From the NCBI GenBank assembly GCA_964036195.1, contig OZ038455.1, positions 12,355,855 through 12,419,854 on the forward strand: 64,000 bases of DNA, given 5' to 3'. The translations under genes and the position numbers were made by a program. Source of the stretch: Sphaerolaimus hirsutus. Taxonomy: Eukaryota > Nematoda > Chromadorea > Monhysterida > Sphaerolaimidae. The notes beneath the pieces are model-generated. The model saw only the letters and a list, made by a program, of their open reading frames with translations, had not been told where the DNA came from and made no database searches. The first letter of the stretch is position 1. Every line of letters begins with the position of its first letter. Below are positions 1 to 11,227 of the stretch, piece by piece.

Positions 1-1124
1 GCACCACGTTCAAAACGCCTGGTGCTGGCACTTGGCGAATTTGTTCCTGGCGGCAATCGCCAAAACCGCCATGGCGCTTTTGTTGGGAATGGCGCCAAGC
101 GCCAATAGGGCCACAGCAAAAAAATGGCAAAATACCAAGCGCATAAGTACTAAAAATTTCAGCTGTTGTTTAAAAACAGTTTCGATAAAAAAACTGCATG
201 GATAAAAAACGTTTTAAAACGTGTTAAAAATGAAACTCCGGCCATAACATGCTCTGATATGTACATAATTAGGTACATGTATTTTTATAAATCACATTTA
301 CACATTTCCTTATGTTCTTTGCATCAAGCATTTTTAGTTCCTGCACAAAACGCGTGTCTAGTGATGGAATGGAATGCGCCATTGGCGCTTCACGCCTTTT
401 TCCAAAAAAAATTTGTTTTAAAATGAGTGCATAAAAATCCATCTTTAACTGAGAGTTGCTGAAGTAGACACATTCTTGTTGTACCACTTTATCAGATGTA
501 AATATCTGATGGATATTTATACTTATGCATTTATTTGGTGAGAATGAATATAAAGAGATGAATAATGGTGATATAAAGAGATGAAAAACGTACAACCAAA
601 ATATGTTTCATGGCGGAAACCATTTTGAAATGAAATCAGTTCAGTTTATTTTCTTTCACTTTCTCATTTGCCTGCTCCAAGAGTGCATATGAAATGGAAT
701 TATCAACAAAGTGAAGCCTATGTTGTGTAGCAACAGTTTGAACTCAGAAGTCACTGCACCCAAAACAAACACATTCCCTCCACAGTTGCCGGCTCCATGG
801 GCTTGGCCCTGCATCGCCGAGGTCCACAGGGTCATCTAAGTCAACTATCATTGTTGCTACACCGAACACTATCGCGCCATGGCGCATGGCGCCCATTTTC
901 CGGCGCCTTTCCACCGCTACTGCGTGTCCCAGCTGGCGTTGACAGCGGCACGCAACTTAACCGACCGCCGCGAGCAATCATTGCACGCATGCCGACTGAT
1001 GCGCAGTTTCAGATTAATCACCCCATCGCAGTCTTGCGGCCACTGGCGACCCGTCCGCGGGCAGGAATAAGCATCATAAAACCGCGCGCCTCCTTTGATG
1101 CGTTCGAAAAGTATCCGGACAGGG

Positions 1125-1535
1125 GACACTTCCGGACCCTGTAAAGTATAAAAGACCCTGTAAAGTGTAAAAGACCCTGTAAAGTGCCAAAGACCCTGTA
1201 AAGTGTCAAAGACCCTGTAAAGTGTCAAAGACCCTGTAAAATGTCAAGTGTCATGTAAAAGAAAGACACTGTAAAGTGTCAAATGTCATGTAAAAGTCCC
1301 TATAAAGTGTCATGTGTATCCAAATATTATCTTATCATATCCAAATATTAGTTATTGTATCCAAATCTTATGTTTTGTATCCAAATCTTATGTTTTGTGT
1401 CCAAATCTTATGTCAAAGAGTAAGACTGGGATACAAAAACAAGATTTGGATATACGTTTTACAAGGTATTTTACATAACACATGGCATTTTACATGGTCT
1501 TTTACACTTTACAGGGTCTTTTACGACGTCTGGGA
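1125..1535. repeat. CCGGACCCTGTAAAG foldback MITE region
   Basis: The left end reads CTTCCGGACCCTGTAAAG and is followed by about six tandem copies of a GACCCTGTAAAGTGTCAAA-type unit. The right side carries the inverse, TTTACACTTTACAGGGTC. A TCCAAATCTTATG-type tandem repeat sits in the middle (1320-1410). It belongs to the same family as the copies at 4127-4336, 6431-6600, about 18700-18735 and 39835-39900. Confidence 0.65.
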
Positions 1536-2521
1536 GTGGGGTTTAGCTATGAAAAAGAGTGTATTGTAAAGTATACTCGGTGGACCGTTAAGTATACTCG
1601 GCAAAGTATGTGCCCAAAATTTTTATTTTTATTTTTTTATTTTAAATATTTTTTTTATTTAAACAAAATTATTTTATTTTGAATCATAAAAATTGCATTA
1701 TTGGTTCGATATTCCATATTATTGTGTTTCGTTGTTTTGTAAATTTGTCACAATAATAAAGATGGAATCGTTCATTCACCCCAGAAAAACATTGCTTCAT
1801 CACTTTTTGAACATGCAAAAAGTAACATACTTTTTCAATTTCCTTTGATCCCCCTACCGCAGGTATGATAAATATGTATGATGATTAATTTCGAACTTTG
1901 CAATTCTTGTCTTGTGCAATTGTGCAATTCCTTACATTCTGTATTTCATGTACCTAATTTTTTTGTGATTGTACTTCATTGCAGAGTTGTTAAAATACTG
2001 GCATTTTTGGAAATCGTAAGTGTAAACATTTTGAGTAGGTTTTGCTTACGTTTCAATGAAAGAGTAAGTAAATAAATAATATGTTATTGGTAAAACAATA
2101 GAGCGGCAGCTTACAAATGAATGGTATTATACCTTCAATTAAGCGGCAGGTAAAAAAGTTCTTCTATTAGAACGACGCTCTTCTATTAGAAGAAATACTA
2201 TATGCATAAGAAAGGTATTTTGAAAACTAAGGAAAATGTAAAAAACATACGCGTAAAATTTTTTACGTGAAAGCTTAAGCATAAAAACGGCAAGAAGTTG
2301 TACTCTTTCCCAGTAAGCGTAACAAAGCGTAATTTATGGGTAGGTAAAACATAATACTGTATCAGCATTGCTGATTCAGCATAAAAAATAGTTTTCTGTA
2401 CTCCGATACTGTCAAAAAGTATAGTTAAGGTAGATAAAAGTGAATACAGGTACTTTCTGGCGGGAAATGTAAACACATTAACTTGGTAGTCAAGTATGCG
2501 TATATATCGATTTAATGTTAA

Positions 2522-2890
2522 TACCGTATTACCTCGAATTTACCCCCCCCCCATCGAAATACCCCCGTTTTCAATGATGTACATCATGTATGCAATGTAC
2601 ATGATGTATTAATTGCTGCCAAATTACATTGCAGCCACACATATACTAGTCTGTGCTGATATATCACTACCTACATATATACCTAGGTACGTACAAATAT
2701 ATCCTGTTTGTTCTCACTTATTCACAGTTTTGGGTATGTTTTGGCCTATTCGTTACTACGTTCCGTCACAAATTTTCTGATGAAAAAAAATAGAAGAAAA
2801 CCTTGAGTAAGTCCCCCACAAATTAACCACCCTCAAAGTTTGCTGGCGAAAAAATGAACCCCCTGGGTGGGGGTATTTCGTGGTAAACTA
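2522..2890. repeat. foldback element, CCTCGAAATACC family
   Basis: The left end TACCGTATTACCTCGAA runs into C tracts. The right end is the diverged inverse (GGGGGTATTTCGTGGTAAA). Both ends match other copies in this window. Confidence 0.6.
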
Positions 2891-3135
2891 TGAAATGACA
2901 TGCAAATAAGTGCCCTCGCTGTTCCTACTGATTGAAACATCCATTCTACTTTCACTTATCAAAGGGGGAACTTTTCGAGGGAGTATGATTTTTTCTCACT
3001 CAGCTTTTCGGAGAAACTATTCAAGGGTAACTGTTGAAGGGTGAGCATTTAACTGTTGGAAACTACCTAATCGAGGATATATGGCATGTGATATTTTATT
3101 GAACTGGTGATTATTATTATTATTGAACTCGTGAC

Positions 3136-3587
3136 TACCGTATTTCCTCGAAATACCCCCGGGGGGTGATTGTTTCATAGTGGTCTCGAGAGGAGGGGGG
3201 GGGGGGGTGGAACGAGGGGGGGTATTTCGTGGGGGGTTATTATTTCACAAGAAATTTTTGAAATCCCAGTACGAAATTGTCGTCTGAAACGTACGCAGAC
3301 GTCGAAAAATGCAACAAAAACCGCCATTAAGGTTCTGTGGACTAATATTAGGTAGTATGTAGATGGTATAAACACTGTTCTAACGTGACACCAACATTGT
3401 TTTAACGTGTGTTCTGCATAACACAGAACACAAACTACAGTTATTGTCATGTACGTTCCCTTTACACTCAATTTGGGGGGGGGGGTATTTCGAGGGGGGG
3501 GGGGTGATTGTTTCATAGTGGTCCCGAGAGGGGGGGTAGAACGAGGGGGGTATTTCGAGGGGGGGGTATTTCGAGGAAATACGGTAG
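3136..3587. repeat. foldback element with intact TIRs
   Basis: CTACCGTATTTCCTCGAAAT on the left and ATTTCGAGGAAATACGGTAG on the right are exact inverses. Poly-G/poly-C tracts adjoin the ends. It ends about 165 bp upstream of the dopamine receptor start codon. Confidence 0.75.
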
Positions 3588-3751
3588 TAATTAAATAATT
3601 TCGTGGGTTCACAAACGAACAGTTCAATTACCATGTTATGCCAGGAATATCGTACAAACACACACCGTTTACACAAAGAAATTGACTATTCGCAGATTAT
3701 AGTTATGGAATTTCAAAAATATTCTCTGTCATAATTAGAGTAATAGCCGGA

Positions 3752-6700
3752 ATGGAATACATCCACGATGTGCCCATTCTGGGCAAAACAATCATAGCAA
3801 TCATATTCGTTATTCTAATTTTACTAGCATCGTCTGGCAACTTATTAGTGTGCGCAGCTATATTTGTCGACAGGAAATTGCGGAATGGCAGCGAGAATTT
3901 GTTTTTGTTGTCGTTGGCAGTGTCCGATTTGTTGGTGTCGGTTTTGGTGATGATTTTCGCCGCCGTCAACGATCTCAGCGGCGAGTGGCATTTCGGCGCG
4001 GTGAGTTGAATTTTCAACGATGGTATTAATCGCGTATGTACACGTATATGTCAACCGTCAACACTTTGACGATTTTTGCATCCTGTGAGCGAAATAATTA
4101 TAAAAGAATAAATAAGGGTGTACAGTGGCAGTCCCAAGCCCTGTAAAGTGTAAAGTAAAATGTCAAATGTAAAGTCAAATGCAGAGTAAACTGTCAATTG
4201 TCATGCACTAAGTCAAAGCACGTCAAAGTTCGTTATAAAATCTTTTCTTTTTTTGTTTTGATTGACACTTTACTTTGCATTTGACTTTACTTTTGACCAT
4301 TCACTTTACACTTTACAGGGCTTGGGACTGCCCCCAGCTGTGCCTATATTTTTCTTGCCTATGAGGATGCTAAATAATTAAATAAAATGTAAATACCATG
4401 GTCCATGGATCATTACCATGGACCATTGGATTACCTTTTCACTGAACTATGTGCGAAAAACGCGCAAGTTAGCTTATTCTGTAAGCAAATGGTTCTTATC
4501 AAAATTGCTGAAAAATTGTTGAAAAAATCCATTTTCCCAAAACTGATCAAAGTAAAGTAAAGTAAAGTTATCAAGTAATCCACAGGTCTACTGCAAACTG
4601 TGGGTCGCCTTCGACATTATGTGCTGCACGGCGAGCATTTTGAATCTGTGCGCCATTTCCTTGGACAGATATTGGCACGTTTCCAGCCCAATGGCCTATA
4701 TCATGCATGTCAACAGAAAGCGGATTTGCTACGCAATTGCCCTAGTTTGGCTGCTCAGTGCCGGACTGGGATTCTCGCAGATTGCTTTAGGTTTTGATGA
4801 CAAAATGGTTGGTTCTATGGTTTGGTTCAACAACTGTTAGACAGATGAAATTTTTTTTGTGCAACTGCACTAGAAGAAGGAGAGTTACGTGACCACTGCT
4901 AGAAATGTAGAATTCGATTTGGGAAACGTTCTAGTGATGGCCCTGGCGCTGTTTTCTTTGGTGCTAGCGCCATGCGCCATGGCCATGGCGCTTTACATCA
5001 CATATCAACTGGCCATCACACGCCGGCCTTGCACTTTCTGTACACAAAAACTCGCCTTGAGGACACTTCATCGGTGACTTTTGGCAAGTAGCCAGCCGTA
5101 CCCGCGCAGCCGTCGAACGAGTGCGTCCTGCGGCTCGACCCCATATTCGCGACCGTGTCCAGCGCGTTGTCCTTCTTCTTACCGTGCATCGTGATGGTGA
5201 TCCTGTACACGAAGCTGTACCTGATCGCCAAGGCGCAAGCCAGGTCGATAAGAGCGCAACTGAAGGGTCTCACGGGTGGATTGTTGCTGGTGCACGCGGT
5301 CACCGGGCCAGGAGCCATGTGCGGGTGAGTGAGTGTAGATTTTGAGTTGACTATTCGATCGATTTTGTGATTTGTTGTCCTCTTTCTTGGTGAGCAGTTG
5401 TGGAATATTGGACGAGTGAATTCAAATTCTCAATTGATGTTGCTATATAGGTATCTTGAACGTTGCGGTTCGGCTTTGTAACTCGCCCCCTAGAAACCTA
5501 ATTACGAAGTTGATATAACAGTTAGAATTGAAAAATCATGTTTGCGGAGGATTATTTTTGAGCAAGAGTTTTGTTTAAAAAGAATGAGAAGATAATGAGT
5601 CGACAAATATTAATTTAGGTACTCAGAAATTCGTACCTATTATAATAATAACTTCATTGTGTCAAAAGATCAGCGCGATTGATTGCTTTTTAAAAGATTT
5701 CTTCAAAAAAATTCAAAACATTTGCGCCAATACTGTAGTACTCTCATCCTTTCAACCCCTGAAAACCAATACCTAACCCTCTCAATCTTCACCCTTACTG
5801 TCCCTTTGAATAACCCCTAAATGTCCAGCCGCTTATTACGTCTGTGCACCTGCAACATGTGTTTCCGGTGAGAAAAAGCGCGCACGTTCTTTTCATTTTT
5901 CACCAGATTTAAGGTTTATTAAAATGTTCACATTTGAAATGGCATGAGCCACCTTCAGACAGCATAATTTTGCATTTTGCTTTTTTCGGGTTAACAATGA
6001 GCCTGCTACTTTTTACATTTTGCACATTTTACGTTAATATTTTCTAATACATCTATTCAAATATTAGGTTCGAAAGAAAGTTCTTTCCAACTCCACCTGA
6101 AACAAAGTTCTAGAGTCGGAAAATACTTTATTTCTAACCTAAATATGTGTATTTTCTGATCATTCCGGTTGAGAAAGATGTCACGGAAGGCTTGAATCAA
6201 TGCGCACAGTGTGTTCGCTAAAATATTTGAGTATCCAAGCAGGTGTACGCATTCAAGCCTTTTGGTCAATTTCAATTCAAGAGCAACAAAACCCACTTTG
6301 CAAACACGACATACACCCGGACAGGTCGAGCGACACGTTGGCGAGCCAGGCGCCGAGCAACGGGCGCGCCACCAGCCTCCGATCCAACATCCGTTCGGCG
6401 CTGTTCAGACAGCAACAAAAGCGCACCCAGGTGCCACTCCCGGACCCTGTAAAATGCCCTGTAGAATGTCAACTGTCATGAAATGTTGCAAATTTCATGT
6501 AAAATGTGCATAAATGTAAAATGAGCACTTTACATGAGTTTCCTCACTTTGCATGACATTTGACATTTTCCAGGTCATTTCACAGGGTCCGGTAGTGCCT
6601 CCAGGAGAAAGAATCTGAGGCGAGCGAACACAAGGCCAGGGTCACTTTGGGCGTCATCATGGGCACCTTCCTACTCTGCTGGCTGCCCTTTTTCATCGTC

Positions 6701-9700
6701 AACGTGATCAGGGGCTACATGCCGCACCTGGTGCCCATCATCTGGTTCCAGTCGCTCACTTGGCTAGGTTATGCGAATTCAAGTGCGAATCCGGTCATCT
6801 ACTCGATTTTCAATAGAGACTTCAGGAGGGCTTTTAAGGCCATTTTGACAAGGTCGTGCGGCTGCTGCACCGGTCCCATTCATGGTGAGTACCTATTTTT
6901 GGTGGCAATCGGATTACCTATTATACTCCGGTTACTTTACACCCTGCACGCGTGGTTCCCGCTGGATGTGTGCCAACGATGGTTAACGCGTCCGAGTTTC
7001 ATAAAAAGATAATAAAATTGATTGTTGTTATAATGTGATTCATTAACATATTCACATCGATGGATTTTTTAAATCTTTTTACGGAAATCGCATGATCTAA
7101 TAATTATTGGCACGCTTCCAACACGAGACATAAATCAGTGCGAATGCAGAGTATCATGTACGCCGAGTATATAATTGTGATTTTGTCAAACCAAAATGAA
7201 ATAAGAACATGTAGCGAAAATCTGTCTAATAAGACAGCGGGAGCTTTTCACATTCTCCGGAGATGATAAAAAATCATTTTAGTGCCCGCGCCAGGTGCTT
7301 TCTGAGGGGCTTAATAGCCGTCGCTGTTTTAATCCCATAATTCAACTTCAATTGGAAGCTCTTCTTGTCCTGGCTGGCGATGCCTCAAGGGTATTCTAGC
7401 TTTTGATCCTCCTCCCTCCTCTAGCAATCTCACTTTTGATTTTACTCTTACATTTTCCTGGGTTAAAAATCGGAAAAAATACTTGCTTTTACGTTTCCCT
7501 GCGTTAAGAACTGATTTTTACGTTTACTCACCTTTTACACAGTGTAAAAGTAAAAAAAATTACTGTACGTTTTCTGTACTCAGGGTTCAGTAAAAATAAA
7601 ATACTTTGTTTACATTTACTTTGTAAAAAGTTCAGTGCTTTTAACAACTCTGTACTCAGCCGTTACCTCACAGCTGCCCAAGACAGACTGGGCGGGTTGC
7701 GCAACAGAGCCGAGCTGAATCACATAGCTGTGGGCAACGAGCACAATGCACCCAATGCTGACAACTGCAGCAGACAGCCGTCAGCCTGCTATGACCAAGT
7801 CGGTTGGGACACGTCAGTGCTGGCCACGGGCGTTTTTTCAACATTGTATTGCGATATATAGCGTTATAAAGTACAGCCACTGACTGGTATATCTGTATAG
7901 ATTGAGTCATGGCGCCGTGGTGCTATTGTTTCTGGCGCACAGAGCAGTTTTTTCTGATATCCCCATGGCGCCATTTCCTCTGGCGCCCGGCGACAACTTT
8001 TGTAAATAGCGCCATGGTGCCATTGGCACCTGCGCCATTATTCCTGGCGCTTTACCATCACTACTCATAACTATATTTAAGAGCTATTGAAAATAAACGT
8101 TTTTCTAAACCGGGACAAAAAAATTTTTCCATCCGTAACCCTTCTCAAGGTCCAAAATAAGATAACCCATGACCTGGCAAAAAGCAATCTGCAATCATTT
8201 AAAACATAGGCATTTACTTGGCTATCTGCCAACCCGTCTCGCAGGCGAGCACTTTGTTGCCCAGTTCGACGCACGCGAACAAGCACAACAAGGACACCGG
8301 CGCGACGATGGCGAACAACAACAACACGGCGCCGCCGTCCAGCGCCATGGACACCAGCGTCACGCCGCTCTTGCAGGAGCACAGGAAACACGAGCGCGAC
8401 CGATCAGGCTTTTCTGATGTGGATGATGGTGAGTAGTGGTGGAAAAGCGCCAGGATTTTGGCGCCTAGCGCCAGCGCCAGACGTTTTGTTCCAGGCATGG
8501 TGCTTTTCATTGGTGCGGCGTAGTGATGGAAAAGCGCCATGGCGCTGGCGCCTGGCGCTAGCGCCAAAGCAAAAAGCGCCATGGCGCTTTTGGCGCTTGG
8601 CGCCATTTCCTGTTGGCGCTATTGGCGCCTGGCGCTAGCATTTAAAATAGCGCCAAAAAAGCGCCAACCGTTATTATAAAATTCTTATAATTCAGTGAAA
8701 TTCAACAAACCAGTTGATCAATTTTGAGAATAACTGAATAAATATTGATAAATATAAGTGTGTAAGGGGACATTTGTATTAATTAAATATCGATTAGGTA
8801 CTTTTTGGGGTAAATGCATGTACCCTATTTCCTCGAAATCCCCCAGGGGGTTGATTATTTCAGAGTGCAAATTTTGAGCGGGGTATTTCGAGGGGTATTA
8901 TTTCGCCAGGAATTTTCGTATAGGATCGTGCAAAGAATGGGCATATACATACCCATAACTGGTAATAAACATGACTAGGTAAATGGGATACCCTACCATT
9001 TACGTTTACATTTACATACCCTACCTGGTATTTATATCCCTTGGGATTTTAATAATGTATGAAACATTGTAGTAGTTAATTGAACTTTACTGGCAAATAT
9101 CAAATCGACTACTACGACATCAGCGGTATGTCACAGTTACGAATTCGTTATTCTACAAACGAATTCCAGAACAAAATTTTTGGCGCTGGCGCTATTGGCG
9201 CTGAGGTTCAGAAAAGCGCCATGGCGCTTTTGGCGCTTGGCGCTATTTTGCTCTGGCGCCATTGGCGCTTGGCGCTGTGGGTCACAAAAGCGCCATGACG
9301 CTTTTGGCGCTTGGCGCCAAAAGTCTGGCGCTTTTTCCATCACTAGTGCGGCGTCAAACACGAATGGCGCCGCATAAAAATAGCGTGTTTGCGTTTTTTC
9401 CTTTGGTGCTTGTCCGTCACAAATGGTGAGCTCACAAATGACGCGGGAAGTCACTTTGCATAGAATAAAGGCACTGCCTAATATGAATTATTTTGACACG
9501 AAGCAGGCGATCGTGTTACATAGAACATTGGTTAGCATTAGAGTTGGTAAATTACGGTAATAGTTTAATATTTACCGCCGCAGGGCTGAATGCAAGAACA
9601 TGTCCGGAAGCAGAATCACAAAGGAAACACGATCATACTGAAATGCAGCGCTTGTCCAGCCACAGGCCCAGTGTTACAGAGGTCGACGCTTTGCTGCCAA

Positions 9701-10741
9701 ACGGGTCTAACAAATCCATAACAAATGTACAGCCGATCGCACAAAGCAATGGCAGCTTGCCAAATACGTGGGTTATAATTATTTACATATAACCAGCCTC
9801 AAAGTATGACTTGACCTCTTTAAACTTTTCTCTCATTGCAGCGGTAGAAAATCGCACCGCCGGCGGCCAAAGTCAATGCGCGAACGTTGGTGCTCCATGG
9901 CGCTGGCGCCAAGGGCCTGGCGCCGGCACAAGGGTGTAGATCACACACCCATATTGCAATCGGCAGATGTATCCAGCAGGCGCTATGATCAAGATTTTGA
10001 ACTCATGCACGGTAAATGCCAATCTTTTTAAAGTCAATGCCTCTTACGTCCACAGCAAAAAAATGGGTTCGTGAAGCGTGTGGAAGCAGGAACACGCTTC
10101 ACGAGAGTTTTGGTGAAGTATCATTCACACACTTCACATAGCTTCACGAAGCCCGAAATTTCGTGACTCAGTAAAACACTTAACAAATTGTGCAGCTTCG
10201 TTAAGCACGTCTGTGATGTGAAGTGTCTTCATACGTTAAATTTCGTGAAGTGCCGACCAGCTTCGTGAAGCGTCGGGAAGTGTCGCCGGGAAGACACTTC
10301 AAAACGCTTCACGACGCATCACACGACCATTTTTTGCTGTGGTCCACATTTGTCAACAACCAAACGAAATTTCCAGCGCACCGCGCGCGCGCCAACACGG
10401 CCACTGGCAGCGGCGCCATGCGCAGAAAACGGCACGTTAAAAGCGCCAGAAACACGCCAATCAAACACTGCGGTACGCCAAATTCGGCGCTTTCGTTCAC
10501 CAGCGGGGCGGAGTTTAGTTGCGATCGAACTCCGCCCCCTTCGCCGAGACACGTGGTCAGCTCTTTGGAACAGAGGCCCAGAGAAGCCATTGGTCGTGTC
10601 AGAAACGGTTGGATGCAATTTGACGAAAATTTGGATGCCCACGGGGGCAGCGGGGCTGTCAATGGATGTACAATGGTGCCCAGAGTGGATGTTCCGAGAA
10701 GGCACAGAAAGTCGGTGTCTTTGGAGAGATTAGGTGAGTAA
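3752..10741 (+). CDS. D1-like dopamine receptor (class A GPCR), 8 exons
   Basis: Exons by splice sites and phase: 3752-4000, 4586-4807 (donor tentative), 5110-5324, 6325-6430, 6605-6884, 9584-9767, 9842-10011, 10377-10733, then either a stop at 10739-10741 or further exons through a good GTGAGT donor. The model gives about 596 residues. Visible class A marks: N30 in TM1, D59 in TM2, C86, amine-binding D93 in TM3, DRY 110-112, ECL2 C162, TM5 serines S174, S175 and S178 before FFLP, CWLPFF 289-294 in TM6 and NPVIY 326-330 in TM7. The TM3 stretch [12 protein letters not shown] and the TM6 start VTLGVIMG fit the D1-like dopamine group, nearest to invertebrate Dop1R2/DOP2 types; an octopamine receptor is less likely. 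It would be a plasma-membrane receptor, inferred to couple to Gs or Gq. The C-terminal tail is long (about 240 residues) and poorly conserved, so its exons are less certain than the 7TM core. Confidence 0.88.
4127..4336. repeat. CCTGTAAAGTG foldback MITE in receptor intron 1
   Basis: The left end GGCAGTCCCAAGCCCTGTAA and the right end CTTTACAGGGCTTGGGACTG form a foldback with an AT-rich middle. It is a sister family to the 6431-6600 element. The flanks end in CAG on both sides. Confidence 0.75.
5325..6324 (+). other. dopamine receptor intron 3, no features seen
   Basis: This 1-kb intron lies between the TM5 exon and the ICL3 exon. I see AT-rich unique-looking sequence and no clear element or coding segment. 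Confidence 0.6.
6431..6604 (+). mobile_element. intron made of a MITE (introner-like)
   Basis: This 174-bp intron separates the ICL3 exon (ending ...KRTQ) from the TM6 exon (starting [10 protein letters not shown]) in phase 0. The MITE fills nearly all of it. The left TIR GTGCCACTCCCGGACCCTGT begins exactly at the donor GT. The right TIR GGGTCCGGTAGTGCC ends five bases before the exon, leaving CCAG as the acceptor. CCAG/CCAG at the two exon edges looks like a target duplication. Removing the intron restores an uninterrupted, conserved reading frame. Confidence 0.8.
6885..7650 (+). other. receptor intron 5, 5' part
   Basis: I see no exon here. From about 7435 to 7650 there is a diverged GTAAACGT/ACGTTTAC-rich repeat ending in TTTTAACAACTCTG, a family also present at 11760-11970, 26130-26575, 27180-27560 and 49845-50390. 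Confidence 0.5.
7668..7910 (-). pseudogene. possible LINE fragment with PHD-like cysteines
   Basis: An 80-codon open frame on the minus strand contains [13 protein letters not shown], a cysteine/histidine pattern resembling the PHD-type finger found in ORF1 or ORF2 leaders of some CR1/Jockey-like retroposons. There is no start context, reverse transcriptase or other domain nearby. It could equally be chance; no host function is claimed. Confidence 0.25.
7908..8070. repeat. GCGCCA-rich foldback fragment
   Basis: Repeated GCGCCATGG / TGGCGC blocks end in GGCGCTTTACCATCACTA, the right terminus shared with the hAT element at 8521-9345. No matching 8-bp duplication was found, so the copy is probably truncated. 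Confidence 0.5.
8245..8428 (+). CDS. candidate alternative C-tail exon of the receptor
   Basis: This GC-rich block is bounded by CTCGCAG and by ATG|GTGAGT. All three forward frames are open or nearly so. In the phase dictated by exon 5 it reads to a stop at 8415-8417, giving an alternative glutamine/histidine-rich C terminus. In another frame it reads a serine/threonine/asparagine-rich tail with a poly-Asn run. The reverse strand (8218-8410) also reads an open, hydrophobic frame with its own plausible splice sites, so strand and frame are not settled. Exon 5 joins exon 9584-9767 in phase without it. Confidence 0.35.
8521..9345. mobile_element. hAT-type non-autonomous element, TSD gtgcggcg
   Basis: It begins TAGTGATGGAAAAGCGCC and ends GGCGCTTTTTCCATCACTA, flanked by identical 8-bp GTGCGGCG at 8513-8520 and 9346-9353. 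The arms are GCGCCATGGCGC-rich palindromes. The AT-rich centre holds a fragment of the CCTCGAAATACC foldback family (about 8819-8900). There is no transposase frame. It lies in receptor intron 5. Confidence 0.85.
10053..10339. repeat. GTGAAGC-rich MITE in receptor intron 7
   Basis: The ends CAGCAAAAAAATGG and CCATTTTTTGCTG are inverted. The inside is dense in GTGAAGC/GCTTCAC. The right end lies only 37 bp before the acceptor of receptor exon 8. Confidence 0.65.
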
Positions 10742-11227
10742 GGTTGAAATTGATTTGATCGCATAAAAATGGCATTGGCAGCGAGGGGTGCGCCTGCGCA
10801 CACGCGCGGTATACCGTATATCCAGGAATATAACCCAGGGGTGTTATTTTTTGAACTTTTAGATTTAGATTTTTGAATGGGGAGTTACTCAAGGGGGGTA
10901 TTATTCGAGGATATGCGGTAGACTGAAAACTCGTTGAGATCATTGCCGATATTTCATGCTCAAAAAGTAAGACGCTACCAAACCTAACACCCTACCCAGA
11001 TTTGGAATCAGCGATGGTGCTCACTACAAAATATCCCGTCAAGTCTTGCCATGATAAAATATACGACTGCAGCGATGCTTTTGAAATTGTCGCTACTGTT
11101 TGACAAAACAAGGACGTATCTAGAGGGGGTGTACCCACAAGGGGGCCGCCAACGCCAATTTCTATGGCGCCATGGCACGGCGCATACGAATGGCGCCAGC
11201 GCCATGTCACCATTACGTACTAGAGCG

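Larger units (their letters stand above)
1..3751. other. intergenic, repeat-rich, no gene seen
   Basis: I see no supportable coding exon here. The stretch holds GCGCCA-rich palindromic fragments (about 1-130 and 380-400), a truncated copy of the TAGGGTTGG hAT family (about 135-235, resembling 20170-20280), a CCGGACCCTGTAAAG-family region (1125-1535) and two foldback elements of the CCTCGAAATACC type (2522-2890 and 3136-3587). The open frames present are short and have no splice-site or family support. Confidence 0.6.

Noticed and set aside
8214-8606. 130-codon hydrophobic minus-strand frame
   Set aside because: Half of it runs through GCGCCA transposon sequence. The rest mirrors the candidate receptor exon and has no partner exon.
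10309-10803. Long open frames on the minus strand opposite receptor exon 8
   Set aside because: They are GC-rich shadows; the plus-strand frame is the one that joins in phase to the receptor.
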